From positions 6,403,773 to 6,467,772 of the forward strand of contig CM072160.1 in assembly GCA_036850595.1 (NCBI GenBank): a stretch of 64,000 nt of DNA, written 5' to 3'. The DNA is from Rhyacichthys aspro (Eukaryota > Chordata > Actinopteri > Gobiiformes > Rhyacichthyidae). Position 1 is the stretch's first letter. Every line of letters starts with the position of its first letter. Under the pieces are notes generated by a model. It did no database searches. It was not told where the DNA came from and worked only from the letters and a program-made list of their open reading frames with translations. The position numbers and the translations under genes were made by a program. Shown in pieces: positions 23,588 to 36,800 of the stretch.

Positions 23588-26511
23588 ACGTGGTGTTGAT
23601 GTAAGCGGGAGAAAACAAGACAGGTCCAGATTTCTGTGAGGAAATAATTATTCTGAGTCCATATTACGTATTGCCACAACCCCCAAATCTCGGCTGAAAT
23701 GCTGCCATTAATCTATCGATCATCTCATCACGAGCCGTCGGCTCCAGGAGCCAGGCCCAGCTGTTCACCATCATCACCACTGAGTCACAGGCTCAGCTCC
23801 AAAAGCACAATGGATATGGCTTCTTTCAGCCTTATCTTACTCATTTCACAAAAACCTGAACAACACTCAGCCTGGCTTTAGGCTTTTTCAATCTATTACC
23901 ACACATTATGGAGCAGCAAATATTACCCAGAAAACACCAACAGAGTCATCGATGATGGCATTATTTAATGTGTTTAATGCCACTTTAGTGACAGAAATTG
24001 CATTAAACAGTGAAAGCATTTCAGTACTTTTATGGGGTCATTATGGAAACCTAGAGGCATCACATCCTCACTGACCAAAACACAGAACGTATGCTAATGC
24101 TGTTTATGCTCTACCGAGGGATTTGAAGGGAAACAAGATCAAAATGTTGATGCTGCCACTTCCTGGCTCCCAATACATTTGGGGTACTTTATATGTAAAT
24201 TGCTGGCAGTTACATCACCCTGTTTAAAATCTCCTGCAGCTGCAGCGACAATGAGGCAGGAACCTATCCATAACAGTGGATTCTGTGGTAATGAGTGCAT
24301 TAGGCTGATGGCGCAGTGAGAGTGTGCGATGAATGAGCTTGCTGCTGTGAGAGACGGCGGCCTTGGGTGATACGTCTGCTACTGTCGCTGGTGGTGTTTA
24401 CCTTGAGGGTCCAAACACAGGAAGAGGAAAATAGGAACGAGGCAGAGGAACGAGGTGGAGTGACGCTAGGTGTGTACAGGACAATATGTCTGAGAATAGC
24501 CCCAGAGAAAATAGTGTTACTGGGTCTCTAGAGGGGAGTCATGGCAAATTATTTCTTCTCTTCTAAAGAAACAGACATTGGTATGAGAAAAGTGACAAGA
24601 CAGAAATGAAATAGTAAGAATGTGATATATATCAACATGTATACAAGATGATTCATTAAATGAATGAGTGCTGGTTCCAGGCTCATGAGCCAGTCAAAGG
24701 AAAAAGCTACAACATGTAACCATTGCATATTCTCCAGTCACACGACAAAGATGTTTTTCAAGCTGTTTTTTGTAATATTTTGCTAAGAAATTCAAAAATA
24801 ACCGTTTTGAAACTAGACACTACACCTGCTATAGAAAACTTAAACACCCAACCATTTGAGGCAGACTGTGCTAAATTATAACACATAAAGATGCAGCATG
24901 TGGCTTCACATCTTCCAGTCCATAATTCACCTGGTTAAAGCTTAGGCAGGATGATTCTTGTTTGTTTGTAGTAGTCAGACACCTTTTGTTTCCCTGTAAA
25001 CAAACTAAAATGCTTAGAGGAACAATGTTTTTTTTTCCTCTGCTCTCATTGGAGAGAAGTTTTCAGGCTGTGAAAAATGACTCGACTTTTTTCCAGCCAG
25101 GTCTTCTGGCAGCAGCGGGCCACCATCGCTCACTGATACTGCTCAAATTGGGCCAGGGCCCTGCGAGTGTGAAGGTAGGGCAGCCCTGCCAACAGTTTGT
25201 GTGTTGGAGTTGGTGTGTGAGAGCAAGTGGGAAGGAAAGGTAGGAGATTATATGAGTAACAATCATAAACACTGTGTACCCTGTGGAGTTGAGCTTGTGT
25301 TGTCTGTGAGTGTTTGTTTACAGCCGTGTGTGTTCTGGAGAGGACAGAATAAGAAGTGAGAGGAACATCATAATGAAAGCACTAAACACAGCTAGGCTCA
25401 TTTGACCTGTGTCTCCTCTTCTAGGGCTGCGTGCATTGATGTGCAAGGCCCAGTGCTTCTTATTCTGCATCGTCTCTGCCTTGCGCCCCCGAAGACTCAC
25501 AAGGCGTGATTGGCTGCCCATCCTGTACTAGCCAACAGCTTTATTCCTCCTATCATTTATTCCTTTTCTCATTTGTTCCTGTCGCTCACGCGCTGCCATT
25601 TCTCAAATTCAGCTTCTTATTAAGTGTCTGTCATCTGTGCCATTTGTCCGTGCTCCTGCTGCCTTTCTCCGTTCCTTCATTTGCCCTTCTTCTCTTCCAA
25701 TTTCTATTCACCTTGCTAGAAACAGCCAGTATTGGATTTCTATTCTAACGCTGTATTTCAGTGCCTTATTTAACCACATATGACAACAAAAGACAGTCCA
25801 TTTACGTTATACGACTTTACTGTCCTGATGTACGGTCCAGCTCTCACGTTAACAGCCTTCCCATAACAAGACTCGTCCTTTATCACCAAGTAACAGCTCC
25901 TCATTTCTGCAGCAATAAAACCAGTATTGACAGGATTGAATGCCCTGCCTCAGACTGAAAAGAATAAAGCACATAAATAACTAGTAGTACTGCTGAGTAT
26001 GTAGGCTTTGGCAGAAGTTGGAATTTATACTCATGTACTGAACTAGGTGGACTAGTTATGACCTTTGACCCCTTAATTGTAATTCTTCATTTTCAATTCA
26101 GTGATGTGTTAGTCAGCATACTAAATGGACCTATGTAGATAGTATATTCAGTATACTAGAGAGAGCTCTTAGAGTCAAAAGTGTCATCCTTATTTCTGGA
26201 TTCATTTACTGACTGTTTTCTTCCAGTAGTTGCATTAATATTAACAATTTCTTCAATCCAAAAGAACTAATAAAAATAACTATAAATGCCTACTAAAGGA
26301 ATAAACTTTAAATATTTGAAAATGTAAAGGTACACTGTGTAGAATACAGATTAATATACTCACAAATTAAAGCAGCAGTTTAACTGTTATAATAATCTTG
26401 TTGCTTTGTCTATGTGTAATGTATAATCTTTACCTAAAATAGACTTTCAAAGCCCCATAGAACCAGTTCTGTCACTACTTGTTCTTTTTCCCAAAACTGC
26501 CCAGAGCAGAC

Positions 26512-26548
26512 AAATTGAGCACTGCTGAAGAAGAAATTGAGCACTGCT
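26512..26548. repeat. Short tandem duplication, 22 bp period
   Basis: AAATTGAGCACTGCT occurs at 26512-26526 and again at 26534-26548. It is part of a complex stretch that begins AAAGGTACACTGTGTAGAA at 26327 and may be an old interspersed repeat. Confidence 0.7.
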
Positions 26549-29500
26549 TAAGGGTTTAATCCCAGACAACAGCGTGTCTCTGCAGAGCCACTGTAACCAA
26601 CGCTTGTGGAAAGGAAGGCCACTATACACCAAAAACAAAACACTCCACTTTTTGTATTATCATATCAGTTATTCTTCTGTCCATACGGCATACTGGTATA
26701 AAAGCTTTCTGTGACGCTATGAACATGGCAGGATTAATGTCTAAACAATGACCTTTAATTTTTCAATCCAAGTGTTGGTCATTTACGTTACAGCCCAAAC
26801 TCTAGGATCTGTTCAGGGAATAACACCACAGACATGTAGACAAATGGCTCACAGCCTGCAGCAGTGAGGCATAATCTCTTCTAGTTGCATCATCCAGCAA
26901 AAAAAACAGGTTGGAAAAGATCCAATATCCTCTCAACACATTTTATGACAATTACTTTTTTAAATGTATGGGGAATAATAAAGGAACCTTTAAGAGCTTT
27001 TGTTTCAGTATGATAAAACCTTTAATGCAGTAACCCAACACTTGCCATGAGGCTGCTGTGATTTTCACTTCATACAGAAAATAGTCACTTCTAACTCTCC
27101 AGCCTGTGCTTCCTTTGCTGTGACGCTTGTTAGAAGAAACCAGCTGGATCATTCACTGGAAATCCTCAAGAGAAAAAGTTAGCTTCCTCTTTCTCAAAAT
27201 ACTCTCAATATACTGCTGTACTAAACTGGCAACACAAAGCTGGCCCTTCCTCTGAGCGTTAAACTGTCTTCTACATTTAAAAAAAATCAACCGGGGGAAT
27301 GTATTTGCATCTACTCATTTATATTTTCCTAAACATATTTTTAATAACTGTTAAATTTACTCAGTAACTTTTGGCTGCATTTGATTAGTTACTTATATTT
27401 GTCATTAATCTTCTACATTACTTCTGATCTTCTACATTCTCACAGGATCACACACGACGCAGCAGGCAGCTTTATCCTAGATCTGACAGATAACGTCTTA
27501 CTTAACTATAATTTCCCTAATAATGGCATCATAAGTGTTCTAAAGTTACAAATAAGGCATCAAAATCTCCTTTGTTACTAACATCCTGCTGGTATGCCTC
27601 TGTCAGGGCGCTAATTACCTTTAGCACTTTTACAAAGCTCACATTATCTTTACTGCAGCTCCTCAGTACGCCACATTAGCTGCAGAATAGATGCTGTCAG
27701 CTCTTCTGGACACAGCCGTAGCTAAACCTGAGCCAATGGGAATGGGCCACTCACTGGAACTATACCCACAGAGCTAATACCACATAAAGTATCATCCCAT
27801 CAGATAAAGTCTAGTGCTAATTGGCCACTTAAGGCTGTAATGACTGCACTGGCCAATTTAAAAAGTATATTAACACTGTCCGCCTAACGCTGTGTGTTTA
27901 CGTACTGCATTTGACGATACTTACATTTAATTTAATGCAAATGTTAAGAAAGTACTGCAGATTGACTATTTGTGTTTATTTTTAACAAGGAAACGACAAA
28001 TAAAGTAAACTCTGTGAGCACAATATTTTAGTTCTATAACACAGAAAAGTGAACTTTAAGGTATTGGCTGTCACACTGAAGTACAAAAAGTGAATATCAT
28101 AGCCTCAATGTCAAAACAGTAATAAATAATGTGTTCCTTATTCAGTGCCTGGAGATATTTTGAATCAGTGTTGCAGCTCAGATAAAACCCACACAGGTCA
28201 AGTTATAAAAGCTGTGATTACTTCTCTTTCAGGTTCAAAAACCTGAGGTAAAAGCAGACATAAATAAATCGATTACTGAAAGTATATCTAAAATTAAAGT
28301 GAGTTCGCCAGGCGCTTTGTCTGACAACTTTAATAATAATTTTTTTAAAAACAAAACAAAAAACAAATTGTTAATTAAAAAAATACAAGCTGTAATTACT
28401 TTAATTGTTTACATTTAATTTTACTTTACCTTTAAGACAAAATGGGATATATGTTTTCCTTGCAGTACCGCAAATATCCACTACTGGCATTAACAGATCC
28501 AAAGTTTTAAACGAATAAAAGTTTAAATATAAATACTTTTTAATTAAAAATATAATGCGATAAACATGGCACACTTTCCTTGAAACACACTGCAGTTTTT
28601 AATATTAATACTCAGTGCTTGAACATTGATTCATTAAAGCCAATCTCTAAAGTATTTATGACAACAACACCCTATGTGTCAAGAGGCGATTAATAATGCA
28701 TTATCCTCAGCCTCCAGCAGATGATAGACAGTGGATGGAATCTCCACTGCACGCTCTTTGGACTCTTTTGATGCATGATCAGTATTGAAAAAAATGATGA
28801 GAAAGGCCTCGTGCATGTCAATGCATCATTACAGAGGCTACGCTGTCATATTTATAGGCTTGAAATCCATCTTTCTCGTGGACAAAATGAAATAATAGGG
28901 GTGTAAATCATGAGCCAGCGTATGCACAATGGTCACTCTGTAATTTTCAATCATTTTCTCAGAGTGTTGTGCACTAGCCAGTTTGGGTTTCAGATCTCTT
29001 GCTTATACACTTCAGTATTCTGCTTTGTCCATGTTTTAAATCTAACATATTTGGTGTGTGCTCTTTGTGTATATCTTTTATTTTTATTCGACTAAAGCTT
29101 TGGTGGCAGTGTTGGTTATTTGCATTCAAACACTCAGCTGGAAAGTCACACATATAAAATATGTTAACGACCATTAGACTACAACTGATTTATTCATGTC
29201 ATTGCTACAAAATCCTATCATATTTCCCCCAAATTACTTAATGAGATTTTCACTGGTGATGAGACTGGACGTGCAGTGTTGAATGAATATCAAACTCTAG
29301 AAGTATCCATGGTGTGGTCTTAAAGAGAAAGAGGAAAATATACAGGAATAATACAGAATGCATCAACAGCTACATTAAAATGACAATGGCTACATCAAAA
29401 CTGAATAATTTATAACAAAAGATACAGATATCATAAGTCATATAAAGTGCAGATTCTGTCTTAGCTGTTAAGCAATGTCAGCAGATGACTTATCCAACAT

Positions 29501-32147
29501 TATCAATTTTCATCTCTTATCGTCCATTTTGCCTGAGCGAATTGATACTGCACAGGGGATTTTCTTGAGATCTGCAAGTCCGCTGTCACAATGACAAGAG
29601 CACCACTGAGATGGCGGCAGAGCGGAAAATGTCACCGTGTCAGCAAGAAGTGACACAGTATATGGCATAGTTTGGCATGTGGGTAATGTCCACCTTGACA
29701 AGGCCAAGCTCATAGAAACATGACTGATCCCGACTTGCACGCTTCAGGCAAATGACACACATAAACACAAGTACAAGCGAGGGAAATCCCTGAAGAAAGA
29801 TGGGGTTTAAAGCCGTGTGACAATGCATATCAGCTGTACCTGTCAGAGCGAGATATATCAGTTTCACAGGTTGGCTTTTTTCATTTTTTGAGTGATTGTG
29901 ACAGATGTCAGCATAGAGGAGGAAGGGGGAAAAAAAGCATGCATATTCAGGTCGTTACACAAGCAAGCACATCTGTGGAGGAGTTTTCATTTCCTTCACT
30001 CTGTTGTTCTCACAAAATACACAGGGGTATGTGTTTGTCAGCGATGCAAAGAATTCTGGAAAGAGATGAATAGACAAGTGCAAACAAACAAACAGTAAGT
30101 ACTCGGAAAATGGTCGAGAGAGGAAAAGGGCTGAGTTTGTCAGTTTGCAGAAGCAGGCTGTGGGAGAAACTGTGTGATAAAATGATCGGATTAAATACTA
30201 AATAGTTTTGTTTTTTTACATTGTATGGTTGAAGACAGGTATGGCATAACGAAGCATGTACTGCAACACATTTTAGATGCTTAAATAAAAGCCCACTTAT
30301 AAAGAAATGTCATGGATCCAAATAAAAAAGTCAAATCTCTCATAGGAACGTGAACGGTAACCAATTTGATATTACAAAAAATATGGATGCTTATATACTC
30401 TGTACAACAACACAACAAACCAGACTTTTTACCATAACTATATTAAACATATTTTTATAATTAATGGTGCATGCTCTTTGGGTGTGAAATACACAACATT
30501 AAACACATAAATCTGCTATTAAACATTAATATGGAGATGTATTCCTCCCACAGGGTGAGTAAAACTCACAAAAAACATGGATCCTCATGGGGCACTTTCA
30601 CTCAGCTAAAACTATAAGGCTTCTTTGACTGTAAAAAAGAAGCCCTCAGAGATTGCAATGGGGACTGATCCTGTTCAGACAGTATTTCTTTTAAATTTCC
30701 TGATTTGTTTGATGTCCTTGTAGCTTGGGTGACATTGAAGCAAATTTCCTGTAGATATAAATTCATAACTACTCATCTACAAAACTGAAGAGCACACACC
30801 TCCAAGACACCACCACAGGTTTGCCTCATCAAATGCCTGTAAAAGTCTCCAGAGGAAGGGTTTTAAAGCATAATGAAATCTGCTTTGTAGGCTTTGATAA
30901 TGATGACACAATAAGATAAGTACTTCTGCCTCAATGTGAGGACGGCTGAAGAGCAAGGAGCATCCCCCAAAGGGGTGTATGTATGTCGATAGTAAAGGTA
31001 AGGTTGATTCACTGAAATTACAATAATAATCTAACAAAAATTAATCTAGTTAGGAATGGATCACACTTCAGATGCAAATAGTTTTTGTTCTTGGGAATTC
31101 ATTAATTGCAATTCCACATGATTAGTATAGTTTATAAATGCCCTAAACCCATATGCATGTTTAAAAAAAGAAACATGAATGCTCCTCTGTTTGAGATGAG
31201 TGGTGCAAACAAATCAGAGAGATGCAGCTGGATAACAGTCTAATCTCACACTGTGGCTGGGCTCTTATTACATTAGAGCGCACTGAGAAACCAAGCACCA
31301 TGGCTGACCTTCGCTAACTCTATTTCATTGAACTTGATCACACCAATGATCTCAGCTTCTCCAAAGATGAAACACATGCTACAAAGGCACCGCTCATCCG
31401 TCAGAAAGGATTTTGTACAACATACAAGAAAAATAAAAATACAAAATGTTACTTTTACAAGAATACATTTTACAGGTCATCTGAGCTGTGGAGGTTAAGA
31501 CTAAACAACGATAAGGCCGTTGTGGTTTGGACAAATCAGGAGACATCTTCTGATGCAGTGTTCATTGACCCTTACTGCAAAATATGAAACATCACATTAG
31601 CGTTACAATAATACGGCAAGCTGAATGTTTCAAAACTCATTCCCAGAGCATACCTACTATGTACATCCTGGGCTTGGTGTTTTCAGTAAATCAGTTAAAA
31701 AGCTACTGTATACTGTATATAGTTTTTTAATTCATTTATTTTTTATTTATAAAATCTTTCACATTTTTTTGTTTTGGTCCTTGAAAAAGTTGAAAAAGTA
31801 TAGCAAACATTGTTTTTGTCATTGGTGCTTTTGAACCAACTTTACCTCTACATTTGCTGATCATCTGAAGTCTGACCTTCATTTTAAGCTTTATCTTTTT
31901 AATTAATCTGTTTACCTACATTTAGTGATTTACAGGCCAAGCTTAAATGGCAGAGGCACAAGTAATACTCAGCTGCTCTTTTCATATCTGTCAGAAACCT
32001 AATGTCCTACAAGGGTCAAGAGAGTTGCATACATTTAGTCCTTATTAGCATTCCCCTAACATCATGACTCTTTTGCTGCCTGTGCTGTCTGTTAGAAGAG
32101 CATGATTCTGTTTCACATTTCGGTGCCCTGCTGTTAGCATAACATGA

Positions 32148-32573
32148 TTAAAGGTGCAGTGTGTCGGATTTAGGAAAATAAATGAGCAGAAATTGAACAT
32201 AATGTTTGTAATTATATTACCGTGAATGCTTAATAGATGACAAATTTTAGATTGGTGTGTCCTTTGTTGAAAACAGCCTTTTGAATCTGCAGGCTCGCTT
32301 CAAGATGGCAATTTATTTTTAATGGTGTTTGTAATCACTAGCTTCACTGATTATTTATGTGTTTCATGGTCACACTCACACATCGGTTTTCTTGGTATTA
32401 CACATGCACTTTCATATAATAATGTTAAGCTTTTTTCACTTCGCAGTATCTCTGTGTTGTAAGGGAAATTATTAGTTATATTTAACATATTGCCAGAAGG
32501 CACTATTGTCTAGTAAACTCCAGATTAGACTGGCATGCCTACAGTAGCCCAGCATGGACAAATCCAACACTGG
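32148..32573 (-). mobile_element. Teleost nonautonomous interspersed repeat, truncated copy
   Basis: The left end TTAAAGGTGCAGTGTGTCGG, the following GATTTAGG and the inner GAGCAGAAATTGAACATAAT resemble one end of a very common fish interspersed repeat, as I recall it. The segment CAGTAGCCCAGCATGGACAA near 32543 followed by ATCCAACACTGG matches an inner block of the same repeat in the expected order. The sequence between these blocks is diverged, and the far end is not recognisable after about 32573, so the copy is old and probably truncated. The strand given is relative to my remembered consensus and is uncertain. I cannot name the family with confidence. Confidence 0.5.
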
Positions 32574-33808
32574 ATCAACCAAGCATCATTCCTGTAATTT
32601 TAATATTCAACATCACCAGTAGATGCCTCCAACAACCACACAGTCTCCATTTAAAATGTTCCCTGGAGAAACCTCTTGAACTGATTCAACAAGATCTTTG
32701 TAAGATCTTTCAAGTAACCAATCAATGTGTCTGCAATTAGTGTTGCTCTAATTAGGAAGCATTGTTCTGAGCACTAGCTGAGACAGTTCATTTATCAATG
32801 TGAAATTAAGCAGCCGCCACTTAGCATTGCATTACTATCATGAGTCCATTTGTATCTGGATCAATTCATTTGTGAGTTCACAGCAATCATCTCTGGAGGC
32901 GGCCTACAGCAGCGCCTAGAATTTAATGTAACACATAAGGCTCAAAGGTTTTCAAAAGCGGGGCACAGGGAGAGATAGGAAGAGGCACAAACTGTGAAAT
33001 TACCAGCAATTTCTTCCTGAGGAAAAGTCACTTATCGCAAATCAAACAGAGTAAATGAAAGGAACAGTGCAAATCAAATAACCTATCTTAACCACCTCAG
33101 CAATATATAACTGCTAATAAAACATCCTGCTCTGAGACCCCAATTTCACATCCTGTCTTGTACGGCTGTGACACAGGCAGAGGCACTTCAGACTACAATG
33201 AGACATGTCATTGTTGCAAATGTATCATCTCCATGTATCATAAAGAACGATGAGAGAGCTATTAGGTGCCACTGTTATCTCTGCTAGAGTCTGTATCTGT
33301 GACAATGCTCCTCTTGTGTCTTCATCTCTCAGTACAGTACACTTTGAATTTACTCAGACATATCTTTGCATAAGTCAGTCACTTTATTTACCAGGACACT
33401 TTTTTAGGCTAATGTCACACTGCAAACAGTGGAAATGATCTGATTTTATTAATGTCAGGCCAAATAACATTTAATCTTACTGTTTGGAGATATGAATAAT
33501 GACACTTTACTCAGACCTAGATTCAAATCTACAGCTTATAGCAGTAAAGTTAAATCAGCAGTCACTACTCACCGATTAATTACACATTTATTTACAGCTC
33601 GTTGGGACAGAGCATGTCCCGGCGGCTTTAAGTGTGAGCAGGGTATTCCTTTGGCAATAGTCAGTTCATTAAAGTAAAGACACTGATAGACAACCAATCA
33701 CACTTAGATTCAATTTAACATCATCAATTGCATGCATGTCTTTGGTTGATGGAAGAAAGCCATAGAACCTGGAAGGAGGGCATGCAGACTCAAATGGGGA
33801 GTATGTGA

Positions 33809-33821
33809 TTTTTTTTTTTTT
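33809..33821. repeat. Homopolymer T13
   Basis: Thirteen consecutive T in the 35 kb intron, not clearly attached to a mobile element. Confidence 0.9.
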
Positions 33822-36800
33822 GGATGTAATGTATTTTATGCAAATGAAAAAAACACAATTTAACAATTTAATCACCATTATGCATATTGTAATGGGACTC
33901 ATCTGTGTAAAAATTAAACCTTTAGATGTCATCTGGCACAATGGATTTTAATAGATGAGAATTTTCAGTCCTGGATTAGAGGCTTTGGCCAATCACAGCT
34001 CACTTCCAGAGATCCCATTGGTCCACACAGCTTGTCAATAAGGAAGTAATGGAAAGACTCAGTGCTGAATATGTCTTTTTATAACAAAACAGTGCAAAAA
34101 AGAAACAGAGAAATGGGATGCAACGTGAAATAAGGATAAATACTGGCAATTCAATGACGTAATGTTTGAGGCAGAAATAACTGTCGAATGCCAAAGCTAA
34201 AAGGTAAGCTCTAAACTTCAGTTTGATGTTATGTATCATATCATATAAAAACCTGATAAAAATTGAATATAACATAATGTAACTTGAAAAATCTGACATG
34301 GGCCACTTTATAGCAATGATGTGGTCCTAAACTGTTCACCTGCGTTGGTGAGATATAGGCCATGAAATACTCTGTGTTAAACTGTATTTTCAAGACGTAC
34401 TGCAGCCAGATAATGCATCTCCTTTGTGCCTGTTTAGTTCATACAATTTATGTCAACCGAAGGCAGCGGAAATAAAAAGAAAAGGACCATGAAAATAAAA
34501 AAAGCAGTTATTCTTACTCAAGGCCTTATTGTATGTTCTCATATTAGCATTCACAAACCATAAGCTCTTAAATTCAGGAAAAAATAAAAGCTAATGCCAA
34601 GGTACAAATGGACTTCTGAAAATATTTGAAGGTGACTAAACTAGGATGAAACAACAACTCTTATTTGCAGTGTCCTTTTAATAATAGTTTTTCTTCAGAC
34701 TTGTATCTTGTGGATTTCATACTTATTTTCAACAAGACAGAAAAACATCTGATAAGCCTTTTTTCTCAGCAGTTATAATAGTGAATTTAAATAAGAAGGT
34801 AGATACATAACAACAAACAATCATCCTTGTAAATTAACAATAATATATGTGACAAATAAGCACTGTCTGCAAATCTGAATTTAATACTTGCAAGTGAGGT
34901 TTTGCACTTTCTTTAAATAATAACGAGCAACATTTATCAGTAATCAGTGGAAAAAAACAAACAGCCACATTGTTATCCCCAGAAATAAGACATTACATAA
35001 TTAGTAACTTAACATGCTACAATAAATTGCACATTATTTTTTTATACATTGTTGAACTTGAGTGGCACCCACGTATCGCAGTTAACTACGGCAATTAGCA
35101 GAGCATTGTTTCATAAGAGTTCAACAGCAATCTGCTCTTAATTATACCAACACTTAACAACAAACAATTAGCATGCTAAAAGGATACTCAGTGTAAAGGT
35201 ATTTACCTCCAGAATAACCAACAGGACACTAGTCACAATATCAGGTAGGAATACTGCCACCAAATGGTCTTCCTTAATGTGGAGAATGATACTGTAACTC
35301 ATAGCTAATGGCTAGTGGCTTAGAAGATTATTTTAGTTTTGAATAATTCACATTATAGAATTACCAACAAAACAAAACGGAACATTACAACTCTTATACA
35401 TCTTAAATTATAATTGCATCAAACAAATGGCAGTAGATGTAGGACAATGGACTGTACTACAAATAAAAAGTCAGAGGAGGCATGTAATGGATTTGTGAAG
35501 CCATTACATACACACACGATAAATGAGAGAACTATGATGTTTGAGCGAACATTCAATTCAGATTAATGAATTCAATTTGAGTCAGATTTACTGAAAAATA
35601 AACCAGAGTGGGTTTGTCTTGAGACAGACTGCACTTTTACAGAGTCCACATCACTGGTAGCCCCAAAACACACAATTATCTGCACTGACAATGAAACTAT
35701 GAGAAACAGTAAACCGTGGCTCGTGAAGCTTGTGATAGAGGCTGGAGAAGTAGCTGTGAAAATATTAGAGACGATCTGGCTAACAGATGCTAAAAAAATG
35801 AAACTTTAAAAACTTTAAGATAACTTTGAAACCAGCAGCAGGTGAGGAAGCTGTCAATTTGATCTGAAATCTTTATTGTTCCATCAAAACTGTCCACAGA
35901 TTTACATATTCACACAGTGTTTTTGTCTTATTATTGAACTTGAGCATGTATTCATTGAGAGAGCATTTGCCACATTGTTTGCAAATTCATCTGATTGGCT
36001 CTTAATGCTTAGTGACTTACATATAATGAACAGTAATTGTAAACATCTGTGTAGTGAGCTCATGCAGTTCAGCCGACGTATACGAGCAGGCGCAGTATAG
36101 TCTTGAACAGGTCGAACTATAAAACAAAGCACTGCTATTGTACACACAAGAACATAATCCGATTTAATGCTCACATTTTCATGGTGTATAATCTGCTTTC
36201 CAGACTTTCACGCTCATCTACCTTGTATTTTTAAGGTAAATGAGTAAATTAAGGAAAAAACCCATGTGGGCATTCAGCAGCCTTTAGATGAGTCTTGCTA
36301 AATTCCACTTAAATTAAAATTAAAAGTGTATACAGAGTAAGATTGCACTTTGACACAAAGTTTAGACAACTGCCTAAGTCACCCATACTACAGTAGCTTT
36401 GGTTTAGTTTCTATCAGGCTCTGCAGTGAAAGGCAGTAAAGCTCAAAGCCTTTACTTTGATATAGAAATTTGTTGACCTATGGTCCACCCACGCATGTCC
36501 ACATTCCCTCAAAGCACAAATGTGAAAATAAATCAGAACATCTTGCTCCTTTAAATCCTGGGATTTATTCTCTACCCTTTTGCTTGCTCTTTCCAAAGTC
36601 TCCAAGTTGAATTTAAGCATTTGGATGGTCAAATGGTCCATTTTTCTACAATCACAATGCTTTCACTATGTTCATTTTTCTTCTCTCATAGCAAACTTCT
36701 TTCAGCAAACTTTCTGCTAAGCTTTTCATTCATTACTTTTGCTCTGAAACATCACGAATAATGGCATCTAACTAAAACATTTTGCCATAATAACCCAAGT

